Of a stretch of 34,453 bases of DNA, positions 1 through 8,875 are shown piece after piece (position 1 is the first letter of the stretch; every line of letters starts with the position of its first letter). The position numbers and the translations under genes were made by a program. A model generated the notes under the pieces. That model ran no database searches and was not told the origin of the DNA. It worked only from the letters and a program-made list of their open reading frames with translations. The stretch spans positions 1 through 34,453 of the forward strand of contig JAGXBI010000004.1 in the NCBI GenBank assembly GCA_018971155.1, given 5' to 3'. The stretch comes from Burkholderiales bacterium. Its GTDB lineage: Bacteria; Pseudomonadota; Gammaproteobacteria; Burkholderiales; Burkholderiaceae.

Positions 1-286
1 GCGCCGTCTGGCGAGCAGCCGGCGCCGGCGCGGTCCGGGGAGGCGTTCCCCGTCCAACGAAAAACGGATCCGGCAGCTCACCGCCGAGCTGCCCCGGCTC
101 GGCGATCGCCGGCAACTCGGCCAGCGCCGGTAGTGCGTGCTGCGGACTTTGCGCCGCTGCCTGGCTGGCTTCCTCGTGCCACTCCCGCAAGCCAGCCAGG
201 GGTTCCGCGCGACACCCGCACACCGCCACGCCAAGCAATACGACACACCGCGACAGGCGATATCCGCCCCGGCATTGCCGCATCAT
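1..286 (-). CDS. pilP: PilP, type IV pilus inner-membrane lipoprotein (3' end outside window)
   Basis: This frame is open from an ATG at 286 to the window edge, so only about 95 N-terminal residues are visible. It starts with a short basic, hydrophobic signal segment ending in VAVCGC, a plausible lipobox. An Ala/Pro-rich stretch follows, then ELPDPFF, a segment typical of PilP. The ATG overlaps the pilO stop as ATGA, and a GAGG lies 7 nt upstream, which supports the start and translational coupling. In the family, PilP is a periplasmic lipoprotein that links the PilM-PilN-PilO inner-membrane platform to the PilQ secretin. pilQ would be expected just beyond the left edge. Confidence 0.85.
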   Translation of the reverse strand, partial: MMRQCRGGYRLSRCVVLLGVAVCGCRAEPLAGLREWHEEASQAAAQSPQHALPALAELPAIAEPGQLGGELPDPFFVGRGTPPRTAPAPAARQTA

Positions 287-939
287 CTCGGTACCTCGGC
301 AACTGGGCCCGGCGACGATGCGGGGTCCGCATAGGCCTGCGCCGAGAGAGTAAGGCGTAGCTCGGGCGGCAGATGACCGGCGGCCTCGTGCCGGGGCGAT
401 GCAAAGACCTGCACTGCGCTGAAAGCGACAACGCGCGGCAAACTAGCCAGCTCGGCGAGAAAACCCGCGATGTCATGATATCGGCCAGCGGCGTGAATCT
501 CGAACGGCACAACGATCAGTTGGTTCTTCGTTTCGGGCTTGCTTGGTCGAATCGACTCAAGTTGCATGCGGTGCGCCTGCCCAAGTCGATGCAGCGTCTC
601 GAGCAATCGCTCGCTATCGGCGTGGCCAGGCAAGCGATCGCGCAATGCGCTGTTCCTGACAGTCATCGCAGCATGCCGATCGCGCCATGCCCCCAGCCCC
701 GCCACGTGCGTGGCCTGTTGACGATATGTCGCCTTGAGTGCCACCTCCTGCTGCTCGTATGCGGTAAGCAACTCGCGCCGCGACTCGGCTACCAACCACC
801 ACGCCAGCAAACCTGTCGTGAAACTAACGGCAAGTCCAAGCCCATAGTGGGCAAGCGTCGGCCAGTCGCTTGGCGCCATGCGTGCGATGGCCATCAGAGA
901 TCGCATTCGACGCGCGGCATGCAAAGGTAGCGCTCTCAT
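283..939 (-). CDS. pilO: PilO, type IV pilus alignment protein
   Basis: The product is 218 residues. It has a short cytoplasmic N-terminus, one membrane helix at about residues 32-52, a charged heptad-like region after it (about 53-100) and a mixed alpha/beta C-terminal domain, which is the usual PilO build. I start at ATG 939 because it overlaps the pilN stop as ATGA; an in-frame TTG two codons upstream is less likely. PilO pairs with PilN in the inner membrane and together they align the pilus motor with the outer-membrane secretin. The call rests on architecture and position between pilN and pilP, since sequence identity in this family is low. Confidence 0.9.
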   Translation of the reverse strand: MRALPLHAARRMRSLMAIARMAPSDWPTLAHYGLGLAVSFTTGLLAWWLVAESRRELLTAYEQQEVALKATYRQQATHVAGLGAWRDRHAAMTVRNSALRDRLPGHADSERLLETLHRLGQAHRMQLESIRPSKPETKNQLIVVPFEIHAAGRYHDIAGFLAELASLPRVVAFSAVQVFASPRHEAAGHLPPELRLTLSAQAYADPASSPGPVAEVPR

Positions 940-1574
940 GACCAAGACGATCGATCCGCGCTGCCGTCGCTCGCCGGCAGGACTTTGCGAGACAACACAA
1001 GGCTTGTTTCGCCGGCGGTGCGATCTGGTGCGGGCGGCTTCACGAGAATATGAATTTCAAATGCGAAGCGGGACTCGCCAGTCGCGCCGACCAAGGCCTT
1101 GGTTTCGACGAGCGACGTCTCGGCCGCCCAGGGCACGCCGCCAAGTCGCCGCTGGTATTGCAAAATCACGGCCTGCGTATGCGCGCGTCCGGATAGGCTC
1201 AGTTGCCCCGCTTGATACCGTATCTCCTGAAGATGCATGGTCGGCGGCGTGGACTTCGCCAAATCGGCAAAGATGCTCCCCCAAGGCGGCCGCTGCCCCG
1301 CCAAGCGCTGCAGCCGGCTCACCTGTTGTTCATATTGTTCGATGGCTTTTTCCATTTGAAGACGCTCCCGCAATGACGGCTGCAACTCGGCCAGGGCTCC
1401 TCTGACGAAATCGTTACGCAGATCCTGCCGGACAATGCGCCGCTCGAGCACGGCCCAGGCGAGCGCCGAGATGGCCAGGCCGCTCACTGCGGAAATCAGC
1501 AATACGCGCTGCAGGCGAGCGCTGCGCATCGATCGTCGTTGCGCCCGCGACGGCAGCAGATTGGCCGACGTCAT
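936..1574 (-). CDS. pilN: PilN, type IV pilus alignment protein
   Basis: The product is 212 residues and begins MTSANLLPSRAQRR. The NLLP motif near the N-terminus is the conserved PilN segment that docks into the groove of PilM. One membrane helix follows at about residues 22-43, then a periplasmic coiled coil and a small alpha/beta domain ending in a Pro/Thr-rich tail. The frame is open further upstream, but the ATG at 1574 overlaps the pilM stop (ATGA), so the longer version is rejected. It acts with PilM, PilO and PilP in the inner-membrane alignment complex of the type IV pilus. Confidence 0.92.
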   Translation of the reverse strand: MTSANLLPSRAQRRSMRSARLQRVLLISAVSGLAISALAWAVLERRIVRQDLRNDFVRGALAELQPSLRERLQMEKAIEQYEQQVSRLQRLAGQRPPWGSIFADLAKSTPPTMHLQEIRYQAGQLSLSGRAHTQAVILQYQRRLGGVPWAAETSLVETKALVGATGESRFAFEIHILVKPPAPDRTAGETSLVLSRKVLPASDGSADRSSWS

Positions 1575-2542
1575 GAAACAATGCCGTGCATCGCCAGGCC
1601 GCAGGCCGCGGCGTAAGCGGAGCGTTGCGTCACCGGGGGCAAGGCGACGCCTTTCGCCGACGACAAATTCGCAAAGGGATCGAAGCTCCTGGTTGGCAAC
1701 TGCGTGACTTGCTCGATCGCCTGATCCAGGCTGGCTTGCCCCGAGCCTTCGCCTGCCAGCCAAAGCGTGCTGACAGTTGCCGGGAGCTGCATCAAGACCT
1801 GAGTCACGCTCTCGCCTGCAGCAAGCCAACGTGTCGTGTTGTCGCCATCGACGGGATTCACGACGACATCTTCAAACGGCAAAATCTGCTCTGCAACCAG
1901 ACGGGGTCCGCTAAACACCGAGAGATAGGCGCCGCTGCCATCCACGACCAACAGGCCACCCGAGGTGCCTGCGGGCTCGCCTGTGGCGGACTGCGCGTGG
2001 CCGAAGGCACGCTGAACCGCCAGACGCTCGGCGTCGATCGCGTGTGGTTTCAGGCTCGCGGCTTCCGCGACGGCCGCACGTTCGTCGACACAATCGTCGA
2101 GCGCGGCGATCAGCAGCCGCCCATCACGCTTGCCATGCAGGCGCATACTGGAACTCACCACGTCGTACCGCACGGACATCGCGTCGCCGCCGAGCAGACG
2201 GGCCGCGCGGGCCTCGATCGCGGGCTCGGCCAGGTGCCAGGTCGCCGGCATCCGCTGCCGCATCAATTGATGTTCCGGCATTGCCAACACCACGGGCGGC
2301 CACGTCCGTGGCTCCGCCCATTGCTGCAATGCCGCGACGACCGCATCGAATTGAACCGCCCGCCCACCAGCCATCGCGCCCTCCGGCAGTGCGATCTCGC
2401 CGACGTGCTGCAACGAGAATTCGCCACCATTGCGCGCGAGCGCCACCAGTCGCACCACGGCGTCACCGATGTCGATGCCGAGCAACTCGCGCGGCCGCGC
2501 CGAACGGTGAGCCGCGGAAATGGAAAACGAAGCGAATGACAA
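1571..2542 (-). CDS. pilM: PilM, actin-like cytoplasmic pilus assembly ATPase
   Basis: This is an actin/FtsA-like protein of about 323 residues. The segment GIDIGDAVVRLVAL near residue 22 is the phosphate-1 loop of the fold, and LLVVDGSGAYLSVFSG in the middle is the second phosphate loop. PilM binds nucleotide and the N-terminal peptide of PilN on the cytoplasmic face. The start is uncertain. No ATG lies close to the conserved N-terminus; an ATG at 2671 would add about 43 unrelated residues and run into the mrcA promoter region. I chose TTG 2542 because GGAG lies 9 nt upstream. It is first gene of pilMNOP and divergent from mrcA, a common proteobacterial arrangement. Confidence 0.88.
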   Translation of the reverse strand: MSFASFSISAAHRSARPRELLGIDIGDAVVRLVALARNGGEFSLQHVGEIALPEGAMAGGRAVQFDAVVAALQQWAEPRTWPPVVLAMPEHQLMRQRMPATWHLAEPAIEARAARLLGGDAMSVRYDVVSSSMRLHGKRDGRLLIAALDDCVDERAAVAEAASLKPHAIDAERLAVQRAFGHAQSATGEPAGTSGGLLVVDGSGAYLSVFSGPRLVAEQILPFEDVVVNPVDGDNTTRWLAAGESVTQVLMQLPATVSTLWLAGEGSGQASLDQAIEQVTQLPTRSFDPFANLSSAKGVALPPVTQRSAYAAACGLAMHGIVS

Positions 2543-2682
2543 GTCAGCTAACTCCGAGCGGCGTGATGTGCCAACGCATGGCCCGCCGATGATTCGATGA
2601 ATCCTAAGGAAATGGCATATGCCGGAAAATAGTCCCACTCTGAAACCCCCGCCCATCGGACAAGAGCGCAAATGGCGGAGGC

Positions 2683-2688
2683 TATAAT
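2683..2688 (+). promoter_or_regulatory. -10 element of the mrcA promoter
   Basis: A perfect TATAAT lies 27 nt before the mrcA ATG in the pilM-mrcA divergent gap. No good -35 hexamer is visible 16-18 nt upstream. The leader would be only about 20 nt and shows no Shine-Dalgarno sequence. Confidence 0.5.
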
Positions 2689-2715
2689 CTCAGCACTGCT
2701 TAGTTCGCTTTTCAT

Positions 2716-5100
2716 ATGGCAAACCACAACCCTTCAGGCAAGCGACGCGCCCACCGCGCCCCTCGTAAAACACGCTCGCTGCCGGTTTCCGTCGCGCTGT
2801 GGTTTGGCGGCCTGATCGCCGCCCTGGCGCTGATCGGGTCGCTACTGGCGGCATACGCGCTGGTGGTCATGGCACCGCATCTGCCGTCGCTGGACAGCGT
2901 CGTCGACTACCATCCCAAGATCCCGCTGCGCATCTACACCGCCGACGACGTGCTGATCGGCGAGTTCGGCGAGGAGCGCCGCAATCTGGTTCGCCTGCAA
3001 GACATTCCCGCCGTGATGAAACAGGCCGTGCTGGCGATCGAGGACGATCGCTTTTACCAGCATGGCGGTGTCGATTACATCGGGATCTTGCGTGCCGGCG
3101 TCGCCAACCTGATCAAGGGCGGATCCTCCCAGGGCGCCAGTACGATCACGATGCAGGTGGCGCGGAATTTTTTCCTGTCGAGCCAAAAAACCTACACGCG
3201 AAAAATCTACGAGGCGCTACTCGCCTACAAAATTGAATCGCGCTTGACCAAGGATCAGATTCTCGAGTTGTACATGAATCAGATTTATCTTGGCGAGCGT
3301 GCCTACGGTTTCGCCAGCGCGGCTCGTGTGTATTTTGGCAAGGATCTCAAGGACCTCACGCTTGCCGAAGCCGCGATGCTCGCGGGTCTGCCCAAAGCGC
3401 CCTCGGCGTACAATCCGATCGTCAATTTCAAGCGCGCCAAGATACGCCAGGAATACATCCTCAGGCGCATGCTCAACCTGCGCTACATCACGCAGACACA
3501 GTATGACGATGCGATCGCCGAGCCGATCAAGGTGCGCGCCATTGGCAACGAGTTCAGCGTGCACGCAGGGTATGTCGCCGAGATGGTGCGTCGATTGTTG
3601 TATGCGCAGTATAAGGACGAGATTTATACGCGCGGCTTCAACGTCTATACGACGATTACCTCGGCCGACCAGGAAGCGGCCTACAACGCGGTGCGCGCGG
3701 GGGTGATGAACTACGAGCGCCGCCACGGCTATCGTGGGCCGGAGGCCAATATCGATCTCCCCCGCGACACCGACGCACGGCAGCAATTGATCGACGATAC
3801 GCTGGCGGAGCACCCCGACAGCGGCAAGCTCATCGCTGCCGTGGTACTGTCCGCCACAGCGCAAAAAGTGACGGCCGCTTTGCTCAGCGGCGATGAAATC
3901 TCGGTTACCGGGGCCGGCCTGCGCTTTGCCGCGGCGGGCCTGAGCCCGAGCGCGCAGCCCAAGCAACGCATCCGCCCGGGTTCGGTGATTCGCGTCATGC
4001 AGGACGCAAAGCAGGAGTGGCAGATCACGCAAATGCCGGAAATCGAGGCCGCATTTGTCTCGCTTGATCCGCGCAACGGCGCCATCCGCTCGCTGGTCGG
4101 CGGTTTCGATTTCAATCGCAATAAATTCAACCACGTCACGCAAGCCTGGCGACAGCCCGGCTCCAGCTTCAAGCCCTTCATCTATTCGGCAGCGCTGGAA
4201 AAAGGCTTTGCGCCGACCACCATCATCAATGATGCGCCGCTTTATTTCAGCGCGGCACAAACGGGCGGCCAGCCATGGGAGCCCAGGAATTATGGCGGAG
4301 GTTTCCATGGTCCGATGACGATGCGAACCGCGCTCATGAAATCGCGCAATCTGGTATCGATCCGGATTTTGCAGAGCATTACGCCGACCTATGCGCAACA
4401 GTTCATCACGCGCTTCGGCTTCGACGCCGACAAACACCCTGCCTATCTCCCCATGGCGCTGGGCGCGGGTGCCGTCACGCCACTGCAAATGGCCACGGCT
4501 TACGCGGTATTCGCGAATGGCGGTTTTCGAATCAATCCATTTATCGTGGCCCGCATCACCGATTCGCGTGGGCACCTGCTGATGGCGGAACAGCCGGTGC
4601 AGGCTGGCGAACAGTCACATCGCGTGATCTCGGCCGGCAACGCCTTCATCATGAACAGCATGCTGCATGACGTAGCGACGCGCGGTACCGCGGCAAAGAC
4701 CAATGTCCTCAAGCGCGACGACCTGGCCGGGAAGACCGGCACCACGAACGACTCGCACGACGCATGGTTTGCCGGCTATCAGGCGCATCTGGTCGGTATT
4801 GCGTGGATCGGCTTTGATCAGCCGCGCAATCTAGGCGACCGTGAAACGGGTGGCGGGTTGGCGTTACCGATCTGGGTCGATTATATGGCGAAGGCCTTGC
4901 GGGGCATACCGGAGCAGACACAGCCCATGCCGGCTGACGTCATCATGGCCAACGGCGATTACTACCTGGATGAATATCCACCGGGAAAAACCGTTACCGC
5001 GGTAGGAATGAATAACGGGGATGGCCGCGACGAGCCGGCCACGGCGCCATCGGAAACACAGGAGCGCCAGCGCATCATCGACCTATTCAAAAATCCGTGA
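2716..5100 (+). CDS. mrcA: Penicillin-binding protein 1A (bifunctional transglycosylase/transpeptidase)
   Basis: This 794-residue class A PBP polymerises lipid II into glycan strands and cross-links them in the periplasm. A basic cytoplasmic tail precedes one membrane anchor at about 24-52. The GT51 domain has the catalytic Glu109 in AIEDDRFYQHGG and the GASTITMQ motif at 140-147. An OB-like insert lies at about 320-440. The transpeptidase domain has Ser483 in SSFK, SRN at 543-545 and KTGT at 673-676, so both active sites look intact. Length fits PBP1a. The ATG at 2716 follows a TATAAT closely and has no clear ribosome-binding site. It is divergent from pilM and convergent with cyaY. Confidence 0.97.
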   Translation: MANHNPSGKRRAHRAPRKTRSLPVSVALWFGGLIAALALIGSLLAAYALVVMAPHLPSLDSVVDYHPKIPLRIYTADDVLIGEFGEERRNLVRLQDIPAVMKQAVLAIEDDRFYQHGGVDYIGILRAGVANLIKGGSSQGASTITMQVARNFFLSSQKTYTRKIYEALLAYKIESRLTKDQILELYMNQIYLGERAYGFASAARVYFGKDLKDLTLAEAAMLAGLPKAPSAYNPIVNFKRAKIRQEYILRRMLNLRYITQTQYDDAIAEPIKVRAIGNEFSVHAGYVAEMVRRLLYAQYKDEIYTRGFNVYTTITSADQEAAYNAVRAGVMNYERRHGYRGPEANIDLPRDTDARQQLIDDTLAEHPDSGKLIAAVVLSATAQKVTAALLSGDEISVTGAGLRFAAAGLSPSAQPKQRIRPGSVIRVMQDAKQEWQITQMPEIEAAFVSLDPRNGAIRSLVGGFDFNRNKFNHVTQAWRQPGSSFKPFIYSAALEKGFAPTTIINDAPLYFSAAQTGGQPWEPRNYGGGFHGPMTMRTALMKSRNLVSIRILQSITPTYAQQFITRFGFDADKHPAYLPMALGAGAVTPLQMATAYAVFANGGFRINPFIVARITDSRGHLLMAEQPVQAGEQSHRVISAGNAFIMNSMLHDVATRGTAAKTNVLKRDDLAGKTGTTNDSHDAWFAGYQAHLVGIAWIGFDQPRNLGDRETGGGLALPIWVDYMAKALRGIPEQTQPMPADVIMANGDYYLDEYPPGKTVTAVGMNNGDGRDEPATAPSETQERQRIIDLFKNP

Positions 5101-5147
5101 GTCGGGGCGTTTGCGCGCCAGAGCGCGCAGCATGGCGCCATGCCGAT

Positions 5148-5471
5148 TCACGCCGACGGAGAAAAGCTCACGGCCTCGCCAGCCTGTTGCGTCGCATAAC
5201 GCGATAGCGCGGCAAACAGCTCGGTGTCGTCGCGGGTGTCACGCCACGCCTGGCCAACGAGCCTGAAGTGGTACCCGCCGGAGCGCGCAGCGACCCAGAT
5301 CTCCTGCATCGGTGTTTGCAGATTCACAATGATTTTGCTGCGATCCTCGAATTCGAGCGCAAGCACATTGCCGCTGCGTTCGCATTCGATATCGGCGTCG
5401 GACCGCTCCGCAGCCGCTTCGAGCTGGTCCAGCACGCGTTCGGCCACGGCCAGGAATTCACTTTCCGTCAT
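5148..5471 (-). CDS. cyaY: CyaY, bacterial frataxin
   Basis: The 107-residue product matches frataxin in length and layout: an acidic first helix (MTESEFLAVAERVL), then the sheet with SKIIVNLQTPMQEIWVA and GGYHF, and a C-terminal TQQAGEAVSF. CyaY binds iron through acidic residues and modulates IscS-dependent Fe-S cluster assembly. I start at ATG 5471 because it aligns with the family N-terminus and has GGAG 6 nt upstream. ATGs at 5492 and 5498 are in frame, and 5492 also has a GAGGG 6 nt upstream, so a protein 7 residues longer is possible. The gene is divergent from lptM-lysA, the classic cyaY neighbourhood. Confidence 0.93.
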   Translation of the reverse strand: MTESEFLAVAERVLDQLEAAAERSDADIECERSGNVLALEFEDRSKIIVNLQTPMQEIWVAARSGGYHFRLVGQAWRDTRDDTELFAALSRYATQQAGEAVSFSPSA

Positions 5472-5532
5472 GCTAAACTCCAAGGTTGACATCGACATCC
5501 CTCATTGATACCGCCTGGCGCGGTTCCACACC

Positions 5533-5748
5533 ATGACAGCGCTTACCCGAATCTGCGCGATTGTAGCGCCGATCGTCCTCGTTGGCGGCCTTGCCGGTTG
5601 CGGCCAAACGGGGCCGCTTTACTTGCCCAGCGTGCCGCCGGTACCCGTGCCGCCAGCCACCCCAATCCAGCCCGACACGATGCCGCCGGCCAGCGCGCCG
5701 CCATCGATGATTCCACCCGTGCCGGCGAGTTCGGCGCAATCCAAGTAA
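5533..5748 (+). CDS. lptM: LptM-like small lipoprotein (YifL family)
   Basis: This is a 71-residue lipoprotein. A hydrophobic signal segment ends in a clear lipobox LAGC with the lipidated Cys at residue 23. The mature start CGQTGPLYLP is the conserved segment of the LptM/YifL family, and the rest is a Pro-rich tail. In E. coli LptM binds the LptDE translocon and helps native LptD disulfide formation. The gene lies 6 nt upstream of lysA and is divergent from cyaY; in enterobacteria the neighbour is dapF, so linkage to diaminopimelate/lysine genes is kept. Function in this organism is inferred from the motif. Confidence 0.88.
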   Translation: MTALTRICAIVAPIVLVGGLAGCGQTGPLYLPSVPPVPVPPATPIQPDTMPPASAPPSMIPPVPASSAQSK

Positions 5749-5754
5749 AACATC

Positions 5755-7026
5755 ATGACCGCTTCCTTTTTCGCTTACCGCGACCAAACGCTTTTCGCGG
5801 AAGACGTTTCGCTGTCGGAGCTGGCCGAGCGTTTCGGCACACCGCTTTATGTCTATTCCCGCGCCGCCCTGCAAGCAGCGTTCGAGGCCTATGCGCGCGC
5901 CTGCGTCGGCCGCAATGCTGCCGTGCATTATGCCGCCAAGGCCAATTCAAATCTTGCGGTGCTCAACGTGTTCGCCAAGCTTGGAGCCGGTTTCGACATC
6001 GTCTCGGCCGGCGAGCTGCAACGCGTCATCGCTGCGGGCGGCGACCCGCGCCGCGTGGTTTTCTCGGGCGTGGGCAAGAGCGAGGACGAAATGCGCTTTG
6101 CGCTGGCCCAGGACGTGATGTGCTTCAATGTCGAGTCGCGGCCCGAGCTCATTCGGCTCAACGAGGTAGCCGGGCAAGTCGGCCAACGGGCGCGCGTGTC
6201 GATTCGCGTGAACCCTGACGTGGATGCCAAGACCCACCCGTATATTTCAACGGGGCTGCGCAGCAACAAATTCGGTGTGGCGTTCGATGAGGCGCTGAGC
6301 ACCTATCGCGACGCCGCGACCTTGCCGCATCTGGAGGTCGTCGGCATCGACTGCCACATCGGCTCGCAGATTACCGAGATCGCTCCCTATCTGGACGCCC
6401 TGGACAAGGTGCTGGAACTGGTCGAACAACTCGAGCGCGAAGGTATTTCCATCCACCACCTCGACGTCGGCGGCGGCTTGGGAATCCGCTATGCGGACGA
6501 GGCGCCGCCCGCGATCGGCACTTTTGCGACTGCGCTGCTCGATCATGTGGCGCGGCGCGGCCACGCGCACCGCACGGTCCTGTTCGAACCGGGTCGCTCG
6601 CTGGTCGGTAATGCCGGCGTGCTTGTAACGCGGGTCGAATACGTCAAGCCGGGCGAAGCGAAGAACTTTGCCATCGTGGACGCGGCGATGAACGACTTGG
6701 CGCGGCCGGCCATGTATGAGGCTTACCACGATATCGTGCCGGTCAAGCAGGACAGCAGCGCGCCGGCGCTCAACTGCGACATCGTCGGTCCGGTGTGTGA
6801 AAGCGGCGATTGGCTTGGGCGCGACCGTGTTCTGCGCGTAGCCCAGGGTGATCTGCTCGCGATCCGCTCGGCGGGGGCTTATGGCTTCGCAATGAGCTCG
6901 AACTACAATACCCGCCCGCGCGCGGCCGAAGTGATGGTGGACGGCGCCAATGCGTATCTGGTGCGGGCTCGCGAAACCATCGAATCGCTGTTTGCTGGCG
7001 AGAGCGTGCTGCCCAAGGACGCTTGA
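5755..7026 (+). CDS. lysA: Diaminopimelate decarboxylase
   Basis: This 423-residue PLP enzyme of the alanine-racemase-like fold (group IV decarboxylases) converts meso-diaminopimelate to L-lysine and CO2, the last step of lysine synthesis. Lys62 in HYAAKANSN is the expected PLP Schiff-base residue. The phosphate-binding GGGLG motif, CHIGSQI, EPGRSLVGNAG and the C-terminal active-site CESGDWL are all present. Length is normal (about 415-425). It follows lptM by 6 nt and is probably co-transcribed with it. It converges on msrQ with only 18 nt between the stops and no visible terminator. Confidence 0.97.
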   Translation: MTASFFAYRDQTLFAEDVSLSELAERFGTPLYVYSRAALQAAFEAYARACVGRNAAVHYAAKANSNLAVLNVFAKLGAGFDIVSAGELQRVIAAGGDPRRVVFSGVGKSEDEMRFALAQDVMCFNVESRPELIRLNEVAGQVGQRARVSIRVNPDVDAKTHPYISTGLRSNKFGVAFDEALSTYRDAATLPHLEVVGIDCHIGSQITEIAPYLDALDKVLELVEQLEREGISIHHLDVGGGLGIRYADEAPPAIGTFATALLDHVARRGHAHRTVLFEPGRSLVGNAGVLVTRVEYVKPGEAKNFAIVDAAMNDLARPAMYEAYHDIVPVKQDSSAPALNCDIVGPVCESGDWLGRDRVLRVAQGDLLAIRSAGAYGFAMSSNYNTRPRAAEVMVDGANAYLVRARETIESLFAGESVLPKDA

Positions 7027-7044
7027 CTCGCCGCCGCCAAACCG

Positions 7045-7752
7045 TCAGAAACCATCTTCTCGCCGGTTGACGGCTTGCCGGGCACGCATCAGACGCCACC
7101 ACAAACGCAGGCTGAGCAACATGACAATGATGCCGCCGTAAATTGCCGGCGCCTCGAAATTGTGTTTGCCAGCCCGCATCCACCAGAAGTGCAGCACCGC
7201 CAGCACGGCGATCGGATAGATCATCCGATGCAGCGTTTGCCAGCGCCGCCCCAACCGCCGCATCATCGCAAGGGGGGAGGTCGCCGCGAGCGGGATCATC
7301 AAAACGAAGGCAGCAAAGCCAACCGTAATGAAGGGTCGCCTGATGATGTCATGCACCATTGCCCCCACGTCGAACCACTGATCGAACCACACGTAGGTGA
7401 GAAAGTGCAGCGTGCCGTAAAAGAAAGCGAATAGGCCCAGCATGCGCCGCATTCTGGCCACATCGCTCCAGCCACTCAGACGCCGCACGGGCGTTACCGC
7501 CAAAGTGATGCAGAGGAATACCAGCGTCCATAATCCTGTGGAGCGCGTGATGAACTCGATCGGATTGGCGCTGAGCCGGTCGAGCATGCCCAGCACGGCC
7601 AGGCGTCCCAGCGGTATGAGCGCCGTCAAAAAGACCAGCGCTTTGAGCCATTTGAGGTAGCGCGGTAGCGCAGCTGCGCTACCGCGCAAACGCCCCGTGC
7701 CGGCAGGACGCGCCACGGAGTTACGGCGCCGCACGCAGACTGTTGGCATCAT
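7045..7752 (-). CDS. msrQ: MsrQ, haem-binding membrane subunit of the MsrPQ system
   Basis: This is a 235-residue integral membrane protein with about six hydrophobic helices, starting near LKALVFLTALIPLGRLAV. Conserved histidines in FFYGTLHFLTYVW, RWQTLHRMIYPIAVLAVLHFWW are the likely b-haem ligands. MsrQ passes electrons from the respiratory chain or a flavin reductase to MsrP. An open frame extends 35 codons upstream into msrP, but ATG 7752 lies 7 nt after the msrP stop with AGGTGGGG just before it, so I start there. msrP and msrQ form a two-gene minus-strand operon. Confidence 0.93.
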   Translation of the reverse strand: MMPTVCVRRRNSVARPAGTGRLRGSAAALPRYLKWLKALVFLTALIPLGRLAVLGMLDRLSANPIEFITRSTGLWTLVFLCITLAVTPVRRLSGWSDVARMRRMLGLFAFFYGTLHFLTYVWFDQWFDVGAMVHDIIRRPFITVGFAAFVLMIPLAATSPLAMMRRLGRRWQTLHRMIYPIAVLAVLHFWWMRAGKHNFEAPAIYGGIIVMLLSLRLWWRLMRARQAVNRREDGF

Positions 7753-7759
7753 TCCCCAC

Positions 7760-8749
7760 CTAAAAATAGGTGCGCAAGTCCATACCCGCGTACAACGATG
7801 CGACTTGTTCGTACCCGTTGAACATGAGCGTCTTGCGCTTGGGCGCAAAGAAACCATCGCCGATCCGTCGCTCGGTGGCCTGGCTCCAGCGGGGGTGGTC
7901 GACGTGCGGGTTGACGTTGGCGTAGAACCCGTATTCGTCAGGCGCCGCGCGGTTCCAGCTCGTCAGCGGCATTTTTTCGACAAAGCTGATCTTGACCAGC
8001 GACTTGGCACTCTTGAAGCCATATTTCCATGGCACCACGACGCGCACCGGCGCACCGTTCTGATTGGGCAGCACCTCGCCGTACAAGCCGAAAGTCAGCA
8101 ATGTGAGCGGATGCATGGCCTCGTCCATGCGCAAGCCCTCGACGTACGGCCAAGCCAATACAGGGTAGGACAATCCGCGCATCTCTTTGGGATCGGCCAA
8201 GGTCGTGAACTGCACGAATTTGGCGTTTCCGGTCGGCTCGACCTGCCTGATCAAACCGGCCAGCGAGTAGCCGATCCAGGGGATCACCATCGACCAGGCC
8301 TCGACGCAACGGTGCCGATACACCCGCTCTTCGAGCGGCATCAGTTTCATCAGGGTGTCGATGTCAAATGTCTTGGGACGCTTGATCTCTCCGTCGACGA
8401 TGATCTGCCACGGCCGGGTTTTCAGCGATCCCGCGTACTCGGCCGGATCGCTCTTGCTCGTGCCGAACTCATAAAAGTTATTGTAGCCAGTGACATCCTT
8501 GAGTGGCGTCAGCTTGTCGGGCACGACGTAGGCGCGGTTGGGCGCCGCATGCAACGACGGCCCGCCGGCGCCATTGGTCGATGCGCCGGCAAGTCGTGCG
8601 TGCCCGGCTGCCAGGGCGGCACCGGTCGCGCTCAGCATCGATAATCGCAGGAAATTCCGGCGAGCCTCGAAGACCTCGCGCGGCGTAATCTCGCTCGCTG
8701 GAATGTCGTTGCCATACAAGGCGGCTCTCGTCGATGCGTCGGGTTTCAT
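7760..8749 (-). CDS. msrP: MsrP, periplasmic methionine sulfoxide reductase catalytic subunit
   Basis: This 329-residue molybdoenzyme of the sulfite-oxidase family repairs oxidised methionines in periplasmic proteins. The N-terminal ARRNFLRL (Arg30-Arg31) followed by a hydrophobic Ala-rich stretch is a Tat signal, as expected for export of a folded Mo-cofactor protein. Cys148 in [11 protein letters not shown] is the molybdenum ligand. Other conserved blocks are [40 protein letters not shown] and [27 protein letters not shown] 8749 has GGAG 9 nt upstream; an ATG at 8824 would add 25 residues unlike the family. It lies upstream of msrQ. Confidence 0.97.
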   Translation of the reverse strand: MKPDASTRAALYGNDIPASEITPREVFEARRNFLRLSMLSATGAALAAGHARLAGASTNGAGGPSLHAAPNRAYVVPDKLTPLKDVTGYNNFYEFGTSKSDPAEYAGSLKTRPWQIIVDGEIKRPKTFDIDTLMKLMPLEERVYRHRCVEAWSMVIPWIGYSLAGLIRQVEPTGNAKFVQFTTLADPKEMRGLSYPVLAWPYVEGLRMDEAMHPLTLLTFGLYGEVLPNQNGAPVRVVVPWKYGFKSAKSLVKISFVEKMPLTSWNRAAPDEYGFYANVNPHVDHPRWSQATERRIGDGFFAPKRKTLMFNGYEQVASLYAGMDLRTYF

Positions 8750-8820
8750 GGCGAATATCTCCGTTTGTGCGACAGTCGATCCGCATCCGTCGCTCCTTGC
8801 AATGTCACGCTCATAAGATA

Positions 8821-8855
8821 ACAAAAAAGCCGCTGCCAGGTGGCGAGCGGCTTTT
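8821..8855 (-). terminator. Rho-independent terminator of resB-ccsB
   Basis: AAAAGCCGCT at 8825-8834 pairs perfectly with AGCGGCTTTT at 8846-8855. Read on the minus strand the stem is followed by a T-rich tract (TTTTTTGTTATC). It lies 21 nt past the ccsB stop and just upstream of msrP, so it separates the two operons. Confidence 0.85.
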
Positions 8856-8875
8856 GCCCCGGAGCGCTGCGGAGC

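Noticed and set aside
1586-2539. 317-codon open frame on the plus strand
   Set aside because: It is antisense to pilM, which has the actin-like phosphate loops and is coupled to pilN.
3217-4575. 452-codon open frame on the minus strand
   Set aside because: It lies wholly antisense to mrcA, which has all PBP1a catalytic motifs. No ribosome-binding site or domain supports it.
5130-5143. 14-bp perfect palindrome GCATGGCGCCATGC between mrcA and cyaY
   Set aside because: It lies in a convergent gap and might form a small hairpin, but it has no loop and no T tract, so it is not called a terminator.
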